The position numbers and the translations under genes are program-made. From positions 34,379-98,378 of the forward strand of contig JAPKDJ010000005.1 of assembly GCA_026421245.1 (NCBI GenBank): a DNA stretch of 64,000 nt, in the 5' to 3' direction. The DNA comes from Akkermansiaceae bacterium (GTDB lineage Bacteria; Verrucomicrobiota; Verrucomicrobiia; Verrucomicrobiales; Akkermansiaceae). The notes beneath the pieces are model-generated. The model worked only from the letters and a program-made list of their open reading frames with translations. It made no database searches and was not told the DNA's origin. Each line of letters opens with the position of its first letter. Within the stretch, counting starts at the first letter, position 1. Shown here piece by piece: positions 32,813 to 42,125 of this stretch.

Positions 32813-35164
32813 ATGAAAACCCCACCCCCCCTTCTGTTCTCCCTTTTGGCGTCCTTTTTTCTGGCGGGCGCCCCTGCCGGGGCTCAATCACCGGCAGCTC
32901 CTCCCAAACAGGCAAAGACCGAGAACGCTCCCAACGTTAAGAATTTCAGATCGCTGCAGAAGCTCAACCAGCAGATTGTGGCACTCTCCAAGCGAGCCCA
33001 GCCTGCTACCGTTTGCCTGATCGCAAAGAATGGTCGTGGCTCGGGCAGTGGAATCGTGGTCAGTGAAGACGGACTCATTTTGACAGCGGCTCACGTGACT
33101 TCCAGCATGCCGGGCGAAATCATCGTGATTTTCCCGGACGGAACCCGCAAAAGCGGAGTGGCCCTTGGCGCTGATTACGATCGTGATGCAGCTATGGTGA
33201 AGATCAACGAGCCTGGCAAATATCCCTTCGTTGAAGTCGGACAAAGCAAAGATCTCAAACGGAATGAGTGGACGGTTGCTCTCGGGCACTCCGGAGGATT
33301 TGATCCCATGCGCAAGCCCCCGGTCCGGCTCGGACGGGTGCTGGCGAACCAGGATTTCATCGTGAGCGACACCGCAGTGATCGGCGGAGATTCCGGTGGC
33401 CCTCTTTTCGATGCCGAGGGAAAGGTCATCGGAATTCATTCCAACATTGGAATGACTCTGATGGAGAACCGGCATGTACCCATCGAGGTTTTTCACAAGC
33501 AGTGGGACAAATTGAAGAATGGAAAGACTTCGGGTCAACGTTTCAACAATGCCAAAAAGAATGCTCCGGTCCCCTCTCCGGATCAACCGGTGTTGGGAAT
33601 TCAGCTCGCAGACGGTGAAAATGGTGTGCTTGTTGGCGAAGTCGTTCCCAAGTCACCAGCTCAAAAAGCGGGGATTCAATCGGGGGATTTGATCAAGAAG
33701 GTCAATGGGAAGGTCGTGAAATCACCAGAGGAGCTGGTCAATTTGGTTAAGGGAATGAAGTCGGGTGATGAAGTGAACATCAACTACCATCGCGAGGGCA
33801 AAGCGCGTTCTGCCAAAGTGACTCTCACAAGTTACAGAGCACTCATGGAGGGGGAGAAGGCACCAGCGAAGAAGAGCGAACAGCCGACTCCTAAGAAGGA
33901 GGAAAAGCCCAAAAAGGAAGCTCCCAAGGAAGGGGAGAGTGAAAACAAGAAAGACGAGGCCAAGGTTTCCATCGAGGAACTCCTGAAGAATGCCGCAAAA
34001 AATGGTGGCCGCCTTGAGCTCACTCCGGAGAAACTCGAGAAGCTTGGTGGCATGGAAAATCTCATGAAGGAACTTCAGAAGCGCGGTGGAATGGGGCAGG
34101 TTCTTCCTCTAGGAACCGACAAGTTTTTCGCATCCTCTCTCAAGGCACTTCAACCCGTCGCCAAGAAAAATTCCGGAACTACCGCTCTCGTGACAATCGA
34201 TGGCAAGCCAGCGGTCCTCGGAACGATCATTTCGGAAAATGGTCGAATTCTCACTAAAAACAGTGAAACCGATGGCGGGAAATTGGGTGTGATGATCGGT
34301 GGAAAAAGCTATGAGGCAAAGCTTCTCAAGCGATTCCCGCATCGTGATCTCGCTCTTCTCAAGATCGACGCTGAAAAACTTCGCCCGGTCCGCTTCCAAG
34401 TCAAAGAACCAGCCCTCGGTTCTATTCTTACCGCGACCGGAGCCAAAGACGAGCCTCTCGGAATTGGACTCTTGAGTGTTTCCGGCAGGGCCATGGCCAA
34501 GGTGGGATTCATTGGCATCCAGGCCGGGGAATCTGACAAAGGTGTTCTTATTGAAAAAATCGTGCCGGGTGGGGCAGCTGCCGATGCCGGGCTCAAGGAT
34601 CAAGACGTCATCACTCGTTTTGACGGTCAAAAGGTTGATGAGCCGGTCGCATTTGGTCATCTCATCCGCGGTCGCAAGGCCGGAGAAACAATCAAGTTGG
34701 AGTATCTTCGCAATGACAAACCAGGAAAAGCAACGGTGACTCTCAAGGAGCGGGTGATGCTCGACAACGTTAAGAATGACCCCCGAATGAAGCATGCTCT
34801 TGGTCAGCTTTCCGAAAAGACCAGCGGGTATCCTGATGCCATCCAGCACGACATTCCGCTTCCTCCCCAGCTGTGTGGTGGACCTTTGTTTAATCTCAAA
34901 GGGAAATGCATCGGCATCAATGTTTCCCGCGCCGGCCGGACCAAGACCTACGCCATCCCTGCGGATGAAATTATGGGAATGTTGGAAATCAAAGCGGCTG
35001 CCAAACCAGCCGGTCGCGTCGCTAAAAAACAGGATGATTTGACGAAGGCCAAGCCGGCTGCGCCTTCCAAAAAGAATGAGACGCTTGAAGCGATCAAAGC
35101 GATCCGCGCAAGCCTGAGGCAAATCGAGAAACGTCTCGACGGGTTGGAAAAGGCGGAACGCTAA
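32813..35164 (+). CDS. HtrA-like serine protease, tandem protease-PDZ units, second inactive
   Basis: A 783-residue exported protein; ATG 32813 precedes a signal peptide (PPLLFSLLASFFLAGAPAGA). Unit one is a trypsin-like HtrA domain with H94 (TAAHVTS), D125 (DRDAAMV) and S194 (GGDSGGPLF), followed by a PDZ domain near 260-345. A Lys/Glu/Pro linker leads to unit two near 430-720: a degenerate protease fold with an inserted PDZ domain (IEKIVPGGAAADAGLKDQD) where the active-site Ser is replaced by C688 (LPPQLCGGPLF). The C-terminus is a coiled coil (LRQIEKRLDGLEKAER). Probably periplasmic protein quality control; unit two may be regulatory or bind substrates. It stands alone after the pseudogene zone. 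Confidence 0.9.
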   Translation: MKTPPPLLFSLLASFFLAGAPAGAQSPAAPPKQAKTENAPNVKNFRSLQKLNQQIVALSKRAQPATVCLIAKNGRGSGSGIVVSEDGLILTAAHVTSSMPGEIIVIFPDGTRKSGVALGADYDRDAAMVKINEPGKYPFVEVGQSKDLKRNEWTVALGHSGGFDPMRKPPVRLGRVLANQDFIVSDTAVIGGDSGGPLFDAEGKVIGIHSNIGMTLMENRHVPIEVFHKQWDKLKNGKTSGQRFNNAKKNAPVPSPDQPVLGIQLADGENGVLVGEVVPKSPAQKAGIQSGDLIKKVNGKVVKSPEELVNLVKGMKSGDEVNINYHREGKARSAKVTLTSYRALMEGEKAPAKKSEQPTPKKEEKPKKEAPKEGESENKKDEAKVSIEELLKNAAKNGGRLELTPEKLEKLGGMENLMKELQKRGGMGQVLPLGTDKFFASSLKALQPVAKKNSGTTALVTIDGKPAVLGTIISENGRILTKNSETDGGKLGVMIGGKSYEAKLLKRFPHRDLALLKIDAEKLRPVRFQVKEPALGSILTATGAKDEPLGIGLLSVSGRAMAKVGFIGIQAGESDKGVLIEKIVPGGAAADAGLKDQDVITRFDGQKVDEPVAFGHLIRGRKAGETIKLEYLRNDKPGKATVTLKERVMLDNVKNDPRMKHALGQLSEKTSGYPDAIQHDIPLPPQLCGGPLFNLKGKCIGINVSRAGRTKTYAIPADEIMGMLEIKAAAKPAGRVAKKQDDLTKAKPAAPSKKNETLEAIKAIRASLRQIEKRLDGLEKAER

Positions 35165-35447
35165 GTTGGGCCCTTGTGAATTTAAGCAAAGAGCCCCCGT
35201 TGGCTTGTTGCCGGCGAGGGATCGTCTGTTTATGGGGGAAGCTAGTTCGATGGAAATCAAGTTAGCTTGGCTAAGATTGCCTTCTTCAGATCATCTTCTA
35301 AGGCGGACCTTCACCGCCCCCCTGTTAATAAGGTGGCAGTCCAGAAAGGGACGGGCCGGACTAGCCGTCCGGTCAAATTTCAGTATTGGACGTTATTTTC
35401 GGCCGTATGGGAGCTGACGTATTTCGTGGCCTTTTCAGGAAACCAGA

Positions 35448-35540
35448 TCAGGAGAAAAGGGGGAGCAAGAATACGAACGAGGTGAGAACGACTACGGAAA
35501 TGAGCTTGATACGAGATCCGTTTGATTTGTCCTCGTTCAT
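35448..35540 (-). CDS. ATGA-coupled 30-residue membrane protein
   Basis: The frame [20 protein letters not shown] continues [10 protein letters not shown] and stops at TGA 35448. It has a polar head and one membrane helix. Its ATG overlaps the TGA of the C26 amidotransferase gene in the sequence ATGA, a typical sign of translational coupling. No family is known to me. The same layout, a tiny membrane protein coupled by ATGA, occurs after the sulfatase at 36618, which supports both as real genes. Confidence 0.5.
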   Translation of the reverse strand: MNEDKSNGSRIKLISVVVLTSFVFLLPLFS

Positions 35541-36337
35541 TTTTTGGAGGCGTGCTCCTTGGCGGCTTGGATGAAGGCGTTGAAGAGTTTTGACTGGGAT
35601 TTGTCAGTCTCGATGAGGCGCTCCGGGTGCCATTGGACACCGATGAGAAAGCGATCGTGGTCGGTGGTTTCGGTGGCTTCGATGACTCCGTCCGGACTCT
35701 TGGCAACCACGCGGAGACCTTCGCCGAGGTCTTTGACTGCCTGGTGATGGGACGAGTTGACCTCGAAACCGGTGGAGCCAAAGATCCCGCTCAGTCTGGA
35801 GTCGGGTTCAAGGGTGATGTCGTGATTGACGTTGCGATGGTTGCCACCGACGGCAGAGGGGATGTCCTGGATGAGAGACCCACCACTGGCGACGTTGATC
35901 CATTGGCTACCGAGGCAGATGCCGAGGAGAGGCTTTTCGGAGTTCTTGATCCAGCTGTGAATTAGGGCCTTTTCGAATTTGTAACGCTCGTCGCTGAGGA
36001 TTGAGACAGTGGGGTGGGGCTCCTCGCCGTATTCTGACGGAGGAATATCGAGTCCGCCGGGCATGATGAGGCCATCGAGTTCTTCAAGGTAGTCATCGAT
36101 CATGGCGGTGCTGCCGTCGGTGTTGGGAAGGATGACGGGGATTCCTCCGTGGTCTCGAACAGCACGGATGTAGGTTTCCTGATTCACGCTCGCGATGCCG
36201 ATGAGAGGCCGCTTGGCGGAAGAGATCTCTTTGGGTGGGGGCGTGAGGGGGGCACTGCGGCGGTCGCCGAGTAGAAATCCGAGAATGCCGGAGCCGAGGA
36301 TTGCGGCTGCAGTGAGGAAGAGTCTGCGGGTGGCCAT
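35537..36337 (-). CDS. Class I glutamine amidotransferase-like gamma-glutamyl hydrolase (peptidase C26)
   Basis: A 266-residue protein of the PuuD/C26 family, which cleaves gamma-glutamyl bonds such as in gamma-glutamyl-GABA. The nucleophile Cys is in [14 protein letters not shown], and the His-Glu pair in [10 protein letters not shown]; the family opening [17 protein letters not shown] and [19 protein letters not shown] are present. Unlike cytosolic PuuD it starts with a basic-hydrophobic sequence ([23 protein letters not shown]), so it is probably membrane-anchored or Tat-exported. ATG 36337 begins at this signal. A 30-residue membrane protein is translationally coupled to its end. Confidence 0.9.
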   Translation of the reverse strand: MATRRLFLTAAAILGSGILGFLLGDRRSAPLTPPPKEISSAKRPLIGIASVNQETYIRAVRDHGGIPVILPNTDGSTAMIDDYLEELDGLIMPGGLDIPPSEYGEEPHPTVSILSDERYKFEKALIHSWIKNSEKPLLGICLGSQWINVASGGSLIQDIPSAVGGNHRNVNHDITLEPDSRLSGIFGSTGFEVNSSHHQAVKDLGEGLRVVAKSPDGVIEATETTDHDRFLIGVQWHPERLIETDKSQSKLFNAFIQAAKEHASKK

Positions 36338-36396
36338 GGGTAGTAGTGGGGAATGTCGGATGGAAGTCTGAGAATTTAAAGTCAAAAAGGGCTTCT

Positions 36397-36621
36397 CTAA
36401 ACTACGCTTTTAATCGGATTAAGATAAGGCATCTCGCCGAGTATAAGATTCCGACTAAGGAGATAATGAAGAAAGGCAGATCTGATTCGCGAAAGCCGGG
36501 GAGTATCGAATAGAAGGTGTTGAGGCCGATAAAGCAAAAGAGGAGAAATGTCGCTAAGGGCCATGACTGCTACGAGAATTAGAATGGTCGTCCCCAGAAC
36601 CAATCGCTCGTGGGGCTTCAT
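36397..36621 (-). CDS. ATGA-coupled small membrane protein after sulfatase
   Basis: A 74-residue protein, [20 protein letters not shown]..., with one N-terminal membrane helix ([16 protein letters not shown]) and a basic, Leu/Arg-rich rest ([18 protein letters not shown]). Its ATG overlaps the sulfatase TGA by the four bases ATGA, so translation is probably coupled. No family is recognised. It could be a membrane tether or assembly factor for the sulfatase, but that is guesswork from position. Confidence 0.5.
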   Translation of the reverse strand: MKPHERLVLGTTILILVAVMALSDISPLLLYRPQHLLFDTPRLSRIRSAFLHYLLSRNLILGEMPYLNPIKSVV

Positions 36622-38048
36622 TTTTTCATCTTCGCCCAATCAGCAACGGGTGCATTGCCGGGCTTACGGTTTTCGGTGCCTTTGACCTTGGTCAGCTGAT
36701 CGCCAAGTTCAGTGCGCTTTTTGTCCGCGAGGGCTTTCATTTTCGCCACGATCTCAGGGTGGTCTGCGGCCACGTCTTTGGACTCACCGGGATCGGCTTC
36801 ACTATCGTAGAGTTCAAGGCCGGTTTTTCCGAAATCATGTTTTCCTGAGTAGCCATCATTGCCGGGGTTTTCGGGCGCGATACGATACCGGTGGGGGAAT
36901 TGCATCTTCCATTTCCCCATCCGCATCGCTTCGAGGTCGTTACGCTTATACCAAAAAAAGTAGGCCTCCTGTACTGGTTCGCTTTGCTCGCCGGAGATGA
37001 CCTTCCAGGCGTCTTTTCCATCGATCTTCTTCTCGGGAAGCTTGGCGCCAATGAGCTTGGTGATGCTCGGCAAAAGGTCAATGGTCATGAGAGGAGTTTT
37101 GATCACAGAACCTGCCTTAAGCTTGGCCGGCCATTGCATCACGCATGGCACGCGTACCCCGCCATCCCAGCAGGTGCCTTTGCTCCCCCGGAGCGGACCG
37201 ACTCCCCCAGCGTGGTTTCCATAGACCATCCAGGGACCGTTATCGCTGGTAAAGATTACCAAGGTGTTGTCAGTCGCTCCGGCTGTGTCGAGGGCGGCCA
37301 GAACTTCGCCAGTGGACCAATCGATTTCCTGAATGACATCGCCATACATGCCCTGCTCGGAAGAGCCTTTGTGCTTTGGTGAAACATAGAGCGGAACGTG
37401 CGGTTGGGGATGGGCAAGATAGAGAAAGAAGGGTGCTTTCCTCCGGGTGCTGTTCTCAATGAATCGAACGGCACGCTCGGTGAGCCAGGTTGTCATGTAG
37501 GTTTGGTCGCGGACCTGCGCCACGATTTCATCGTCTTCGATGAGAGGAAGATGCGGGTATTGCTTCATGAAACGCACCGGGCCGCTGGGCCACATATCGT
37601 TGGAGTAGGGATAACCGAGGTAGTCATCGAACCCCTGATTCACCGGAAGGAATTTCTCCTGATAGCCGAGGTGCCATTTGCCATACATCGCGGTGTCGTA
37701 GCCAACGGATTTGCAGATTTCGGCCAGAGTGGTCTCGTCGGGATGGAGGCCGACATTGCTGGCAGGGAAGAGGGCGCCCGAGATGCCAAGGCGGTTGGGA
37801 TAGCATCCGGTGAGGAGCGCGCAGCGCGAAGCCGAGCAAACCGGTTGGGCGACGTAGAAATCGGTGAATTTCACGCCTTTTTCGGCGATTGAGTCGATAT
37901 GAGGGGTGTTCCAGCCCTTTGCCCCAAAACAGCCGATATCCCCATAACCCATGTCATCACAAAAAATGACAACAATATTGGGCTTCTCCGCCGCTTGTCC
38001 GAGGCAGAAAAGGTTCATCCAGAGTAAAATCAATCGATTCATCTGCAA
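36618..38048 (-). CDS. Secreted arylsulfatase A-type sulfatase
   Basis: A 476-residue sulfatase with signal peptide (LILLWMNLFCLGQAA). The core opens NIVVIFCDDMGYGDIGCFG with metal Asp pair; the formylglycine site is C71-S-A-S-R75 in PVCSASRCALLTGCYPNRLG. MYGKWHLGY, FTSDNGPWMVYGNHAGG and the C-terminal LYDSEADPGESKDVA complete the arylsulfatase A pattern. It would desulfate a sugar or glycan outside the cytoplasm. It is divergent from the TPR-peroxiredoxin gene with only 45 bases between start codons, and a small membrane protein is coupled to its end. Confidence 0.95.
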   Translation of the reverse strand: MQMNRLILLWMNLFCLGQAAEKPNIVVIFCDDMGYGDIGCFGAKGWNTPHIDSIAEKGVKFTDFYVAQPVCSASRCALLTGCYPNRLGISGALFPASNVGLHPDETTLAEICKSVGYDTAMYGKWHLGYQEKFLPVNQGFDDYLGYPYSNDMWPSGPVRFMKQYPHLPLIEDDEIVAQVRDQTYMTTWLTERAVRFIENSTRRKAPFFLYLAHPQPHVPLYVSPKHKGSSEQGMYGDVIQEIDWSTGEVLAALDTAGATDNTLVIFTSDNGPWMVYGNHAGGVGPLRGSKGTCWDGGVRVPCVMQWPAKLKAGSVIKTPLMTIDLLPSITKLIGAKLPEKKIDGKDAWKVISGEQSEPVQEAYFFWYKRNDLEAMRMGKWKMQFPHRYRIAPENPGNDGYSGKHDFGKTGLELYDSEADPGESKDVAADHPEIVAKMKALADKKRTELGDQLTKVKGTENRKPGNAPVADWAKMKK

Positions 38049-38093
38049 AGCTCACCACATCTCCGACGTAACCTCAACCCACAAGCACCCGCT

Positions 38094-40346
38094 ATGAAGA
38101 GACTTTTCACGCTTCCCCTGCTCATTACCTGCCTCACCGCACAGGAGCCCAACAAGGATATCAAAGAAGGCCATTCCCACAATGGGCACGCCTTCAACGA
38201 AGGACCACGTCAGGCCGGCCCCCTCATGGGGAATACCGGAAATATCCACCTCCCCATTTCTTCTTCATGGGACCAGGGCCAGGCCTACTTCGACCAGGGC
38301 CTTGGGCAGCTTCATGGGTTTTGGTATTACGAGGCCGAACGCTCATTCCGCGCGATCCTTGCCAAGGATCCCAACTGCGCGATGGCCTACTGGGGGCTTT
38401 CGCAGGCCAACTATGAAAACGAGAAGCGGGCCAAGGCTTTCATTGCGAAGGCGACCGAGCTTCTCAAAAAGGAGGACTTGAAAATCACTCCTCATGAAAA
38501 GGCCTACCTCGAAGCAGAGATCGCCTATCATGACGAAAAGAAGGAAAAAGACGCCACCAAGCGGCGCAAGAATTTTCTTCGGGCTTATGAAGATCTCATT
38601 CTGAACTATCCCAATGATCTCGAAGCTAAGGCGCTCTTCGTTTGTCGACGCTGGCAGTTCAACCGGAAGGGCATTCCCATCACGAGTTACGTTGGAATGG
38701 ACGCCATCCTTGAGCAGATCTTCGCGAAAAACCCGGCGCACCCGGCGCACCACTACGCCATTCACCTCTGGGACTACCGAAATTCCGAACAGGCTCTCGA
38801 TTCCGCGGCCCGCCTCGGGAGTACCGCCCCTGGGATCGCCCACCTGTGGCACATGCCCGGCCACATATACTCAAAGGCCAAACGCTACCAGGATGCCGTC
38901 TGGCAGCAGCAAGCCTCCGCCCGCATCGATCACGCTCACATGCAGAAGTGGTTCCTCCTTCCGGACCAGATCCACAATTACGCTCACAACAACGAGTGGC
39001 TCTCGCGCAACTTCTCCCACTTGGGCAGTGTTCGCGCCAGCATCGACATGGCCAAGGCCCTCCTCGCCAATCCACGCCACCCGACCCTCAACAATCCAGG
39101 AAAGGGCTCAGCTCGCTACGGGCGCAAGGCTCTCATCGATTATCTCGAAAAGGCGGAACTTTGGCAGGAAGCCCTCGAAACCGCCAACTCGCCGTGGCTT
39201 GAAAAGCTCTCTAAGCCCGAGGACGACCTTTCCCGGGTCCGATTGATCGCGGTGGCCCAATTCAACCTCGGCCAGCAGGTTGAGCTTCGCAAAACCATCG
39301 AGCTGATCGACAGCCATCTCACCAAGGTCAAAGACGACCAAAAAATGGCCAAGGAAAAAGCCGTTAAGAAGGCTACTGACGAAAAGAAGAAGGAAAAGGA
39401 GATCAAGGACGCCGAGAAAAAAGCCCACGACCAGTTTCAGAAGAACATCAAGAAGTTCGAAAACGCCGTCGCCGAGCTTCGCGGCTACCTCGCCGCCATG
39501 AACGGTGATTTTAAGACTGCCAAGGAGGATCTTTCAAAGCGACCCTCCCACCAAACTCCCATGCTGCGTCACCTCGCCTACGGCGATCATGAAAAAGCCG
39601 CTGAGGTTGCCAAAAAACAGATCGAGAAGATGAACAAGGAAGCAATTCCTCTCGCTCAAGCGATCCACACACTCTACCACGCGAAAAAAGACGATGCGGC
39701 CTGGAAGTCTGGCTTTGAGGAACTCCGCAGTTTTGCCTCCGAAGTTGAGATCGGCTCCTCCGTCTTCGCCCGACTCGCTCCCATCGCGAAGGAACTCGGT
39801 TATTCCGACGACTGGCGTCAGCCTCACAAGCCCGCCGCCGATCTCCTCGCCCGACCTAATCTCGATGACCTCGGCCCACTTCACTGGACTCCCCCGGCCG
39901 CTCCCGGATTCAGTTTGCCTGATCAACACAAAAAGCCGGTCTCTCTTGCCAGCTATCGCGGCAAGCCAGTCATCCTCATCTTCTACCTCGGTGCAGGTTG
40001 CCTTCACTGTACCGAACAACTGACGGCCATGGCCGACCGTTATGAGGACTTTAAAAAAGCGGGCCTCCCCATCCTCGCAATCTCAACCGACGACATTGCC
40101 AACCTGAAGGACTCCCAGGACAACTACACCAAAGGGGATATTCCTTTTCCCATCGTTTCCGATGCTCCCAAGACCGTCTTTAAGCAATATGCGTCCCACG
40201 ACGATTTCGAAGACCAGCCTCTCCACGGCACCTTCGTTCTCGATGGAAAAGGTCGCATGCTCTGGTCCGACATTTCAGCCGATCCCTTCATGGAGATCGA
40301 CTTCCTGATCAAGGAATCGAAGCGGTTGCTTTCGCTTCATCAGTAA
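38094..40346 (+). CDS. Exported TPR-like protein with C-terminal peroxiredoxin-type domain
   Basis: A 750-residue protein with signal peptide (LFTLPLLITCLTAQ). Residues about 60-330 are helical repeats of TPR character (FDQGLGQLHGFWYYEAERSF, NCAMAYWGLSQANYEN) with the HAxHYxIH-type segment HPAHHYAIHLWD and HLWHMPGHIYSK typical of a PVC family. A Lys/Glu coiled coil follows near 410-455. The last 160 residues form an AhpC/TSA-like redoxin domain (FSLPDQHKKPVSLASYRGKP, FYLGAGCLHCTEQL) with a CLHC pair. It likely acts in the periplasm as a redox-active or scaffold protein. Confidence 0.9.
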   Translation: MKRLFTLPLLITCLTAQEPNKDIKEGHSHNGHAFNEGPRQAGPLMGNTGNIHLPISSSWDQGQAYFDQGLGQLHGFWYYEAERSFRAILAKDPNCAMAYWGLSQANYENEKRAKAFIAKATELLKKEDLKITPHEKAYLEAEIAYHDEKKEKDATKRRKNFLRAYEDLILNYPNDLEAKALFVCRRWQFNRKGIPITSYVGMDAILEQIFAKNPAHPAHHYAIHLWDYRNSEQALDSAARLGSTAPGIAHLWHMPGHIYSKAKRYQDAVWQQQASARIDHAHMQKWFLLPDQIHNYAHNNEWLSRNFSHLGSVRASIDMAKALLANPRHPTLNNPGKGSARYGRKALIDYLEKAELWQEALETANSPWLEKLSKPEDDLSRVRLIAVAQFNLGQQVELRKTIELIDSHLTKVKDDQKMAKEKAVKKATDEKKKEKEIKDAEKKAHDQFQKNIKKFENAVAELRGYLAAMNGDFKTAKEDLSKRPSHQTPMLRHLAYGDHEKAAEVAKKQIEKMNKEAIPLAQAIHTLYHAKKDDAAWKSGFEELRSFASEVEIGSSVFARLAPIAKELGYSDDWRQPHKPAADLLARPNLDDLGPLHWTPPAAPGFSLPDQHKKPVSLASYRGKPVILIFYLGAGCLHCTEQLTAMADRYEDFKKAGLPILAISTDDIANLKDSQDNYTKGDIPFPIVSDAPKTVFKQYASHDDFEDQPLHGTFVLDGKGRMLWSDISADPFMEIDFLIKESKRLLSLHQ

Positions 40347-40443
40347 AAGCCCCCCAATTTCTTCACCAAAGCACTGCTGGCACACCTCCTCTTTTAGGAT
40401 CACAGTCGAGGTTCAGGGATTTACATTGAGTTGACCCCATCTG

Positions 40444-40477
40444 ATAAAAAAGAGGCAACCGTATTGGGCTGCCTCTT
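40444..40477 (-). terminator. Rho-independent terminator of the 40502 gene
   Basis: On the minus strand an AAGAGGCA/TGCCTCTT stem extended by two G-C pairs surrounds a short loop, followed by TTTTATC. It lies 25 bases beyond the stop at 40502 and between convergent genes, so it may also stop the plus-strand TPR-peroxiredoxin transcript. Confidence 0.8.
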
Positions 40478-40501
40478 GTTCCAAATGAATTCTTCTCTTT
40501 C

Positions 40502-41647
40502 TTAAGGTGCGACCTCTTCCACCCGAAAAAACATCTTCGGCCTAAGGTCGCCGACAAGATTGCCCAAGTCGTAACTTCCGGTCGTTGACTCGCCTTCGTC
40601 TGCGAGAACGCCATCATCAATATCACTCGTCCAGTCAATCATATCGGTGGAATACCGAATCGCGTAGGTGGTGCCCGGTTTTGAGTTCCAGCTCAAGGTC
40701 AACACGCCTAAGCTGGAGTAATCGATATCGGTGATCTCGAGAGGAATAGAAGGCCCCGCTCCCGGTGCGACATCGGAGAAAGTCGTTCCAAATCGGATCT
40801 CATCATAGATCGTTGAACCGGTGTCCTGGAGAGACAACTGAGTGAAGTTGGATTGATCAAAGTCGGCTGTCAGAGTGGCGATAGCGTCACCTTCGGCAGG
40901 TTCCCCTTGTCCCTCAGTGATATTGAAAAGGGAAAGTTCGTCCGGCGTGCCATCGGATTTCCAGTTAATCTTACCAACAATGAGCGAGACATCGTGGTGG
41001 GATGCTCCATCAGCGAAAAGAGGAACATAGGTTCCCTCGCTCACCGTCGCGCTGGCCGAGTCAACAAAAGCCACGGCGTTTGGACTTCCGCTCCCGCTCC
41101 CGGGGATGCCTCCATTGTCTATTCGGAATCCGACTCCGAATGCCTGCCCCGTCGGTGAACTTAGATTCCCATTTTCAGCACTTCCGGACATCGCAATCAA
41201 CGGGTCTGTTCCAAAGATCAAGGTTCCATATTTGTGAACGTTTGGAGCACACGCGAGAACGCTGAACCAAATGGTGGAGTTGTCTGCCGTCAGGGCGGTC
41301 TTGGCATCATCCGTCAGCAACCGATGGGCTTCTTGTTGACCTGCTGTTCCAAATCGACCCAAGGCACTGCCAGCCGAGGGATGTCCTTCAAAATCCAAAC
41401 CTCCTCGCTCATTTATGATCAAACTGGGATCACCCACGGCATAGGCGGTTTGGCCAATATGATAAGATCGCCCCCAGCCCACAACTTCCCAGGCTCCGTT
41501 GAAGCCGAGGCCTCCCTCAAATCCATTCAGTTGCGTATCTGTCCCTTCATAGTCAAACTGTTCCAACAAGATCAGTTCGCCCTTGGCAAGAGAGCTCATC
41601 ATCATCGCCGTTGCCATTCCGAAGGAGGTTTTTTTTCCAGGTTTCAT
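40502..41647 (-). CDS. Secreted LamG-like protein of unknown function
   Basis: A 381-residue protein with a weak signal peptide (FGMATAMMMSSLAKG). The main part (LEQFDYEGTDTQLNGFEGGLGFNG, SHHDVSLIVGKINWKSDG, IYDEIRFGTTFSDVAP) resembles the autotransporter/LamG-like beta-sandwich proteins common in this phylum. The C-terminal 80 residues (GVLTLSWNSKPGTTYAIRYS, DMIDWTSDI, MFFRVEEV) are the small beta domain that ends many verrucomicrobial secreted proteins. No PEP-CTERM tail is present. ATG 41647 is chosen over an upstream start without a signal peptide. A hairpin terminator follows its end. Confidence 0.75.
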   Translation of the reverse strand: MKPGKKTSFGMATAMMMSSLAKGELILLEQFDYEGTDTQLNGFEGGLGFNGAWEVVGWGRSYHIGQTAYAVGDPSLIINERGGLDFEGHPSAGSALGRFGTAGQQEAHRLLTDDAKTALTADNSTIWFSVLACAPNVHKYGTLIFGTDPLIAMSGSAENGNLSSPTGQAFGVGFRIDNGGIPGSGSGSPNAVAFVDSASATVSEGTYVPLFADGASHHDVSLIVGKINWKSDGTPDELSLFNITEGQGEPAEGDAIATLTADFDQSNFTQLSLQDTGSTIYDEIRFGTTFSDVAPGAGPSIPLEITDIDYSSLGVLTLSWNSKPGTTYAIRYSTDMIDWTSDIDDGVLADEGESTTGSYDLGNLVGDLRPKMFFRVEEVAP

Positions 41648-41798
41648 TGTGATTTTTTCTACTTTGTTTGTGGTTAGAAGGGACAATTGGCTGTCCGATC
41701 AAAATATGCCGAATCAAACTCAGCTAAAAGTGTACCGAAATCAATTGGGATGCCAATTTATGAACGTCACCAGACTTACCCCTCAGGGAGCAGGACAA

Positions 41799-42121
41799 TC
41801 AAAGGGAATATGGCGGGATCTTCATCAACTCACCATCGCGTAAAGCGGATTGATGCGCGACGATGCCAGCCACTGTCATATTCAAGGACTGCGCGATATC
41901 GATCCACGGTTCACGGTCTCTCAAGATGGCATCGATAAACTCACTCGTGAGATGACCATGCGATCCCCCGTGGCCTCCTCCGCCCACCCCCGGAGGGAGA
42001 GGCGGCCGAATTGTCCGCGGCGCCACCTGATCATTCTTTTGACCAGAAACGCGCCCGCACCGCTGACGCTGTGGAGAAAATTGCGACGTGATCGCTCGTT
42101 TGGTTCTTCTCTTTTCATCAT
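41799..42121 (-). pseudogene. Collapsed Gfo/Idh/MocA oxidoreductase: Tat head joined to C-terminal end
   Basis: The frame starting at 42121 reads MMKREEPNERSRRNFLHSVS and GAGAFLV, a Tat signal with SRRNFL. Shortly after, in a different frame, the sequence becomes QVAPRTIRPPLPPGV and GGHGGSHGHLTSEFIDAIL, then PWIDIAQSLNMTVAGIVAHQ and SALRDGELMKIPPY, the characteristic end of exported Gfo/Idh/MocA oxidoreductases. About 330 central residues with the NAD-binding domain are missing and the frames do not match, so it is inactive. It lies just upstream of the minus-strand secreted gene at 40502. Confidence 0.75.
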
Positions 42122-42125
42122 CAGT

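Noticed and set aside
35356..35372. Hairpin CCGGAC/GTCCGG between the protease and the mini membrane gene
   Set aside because: It is about 190 bases from the protease stop, has only a 6-bp stem and no U-run on either strand, so I cannot call it a terminator.
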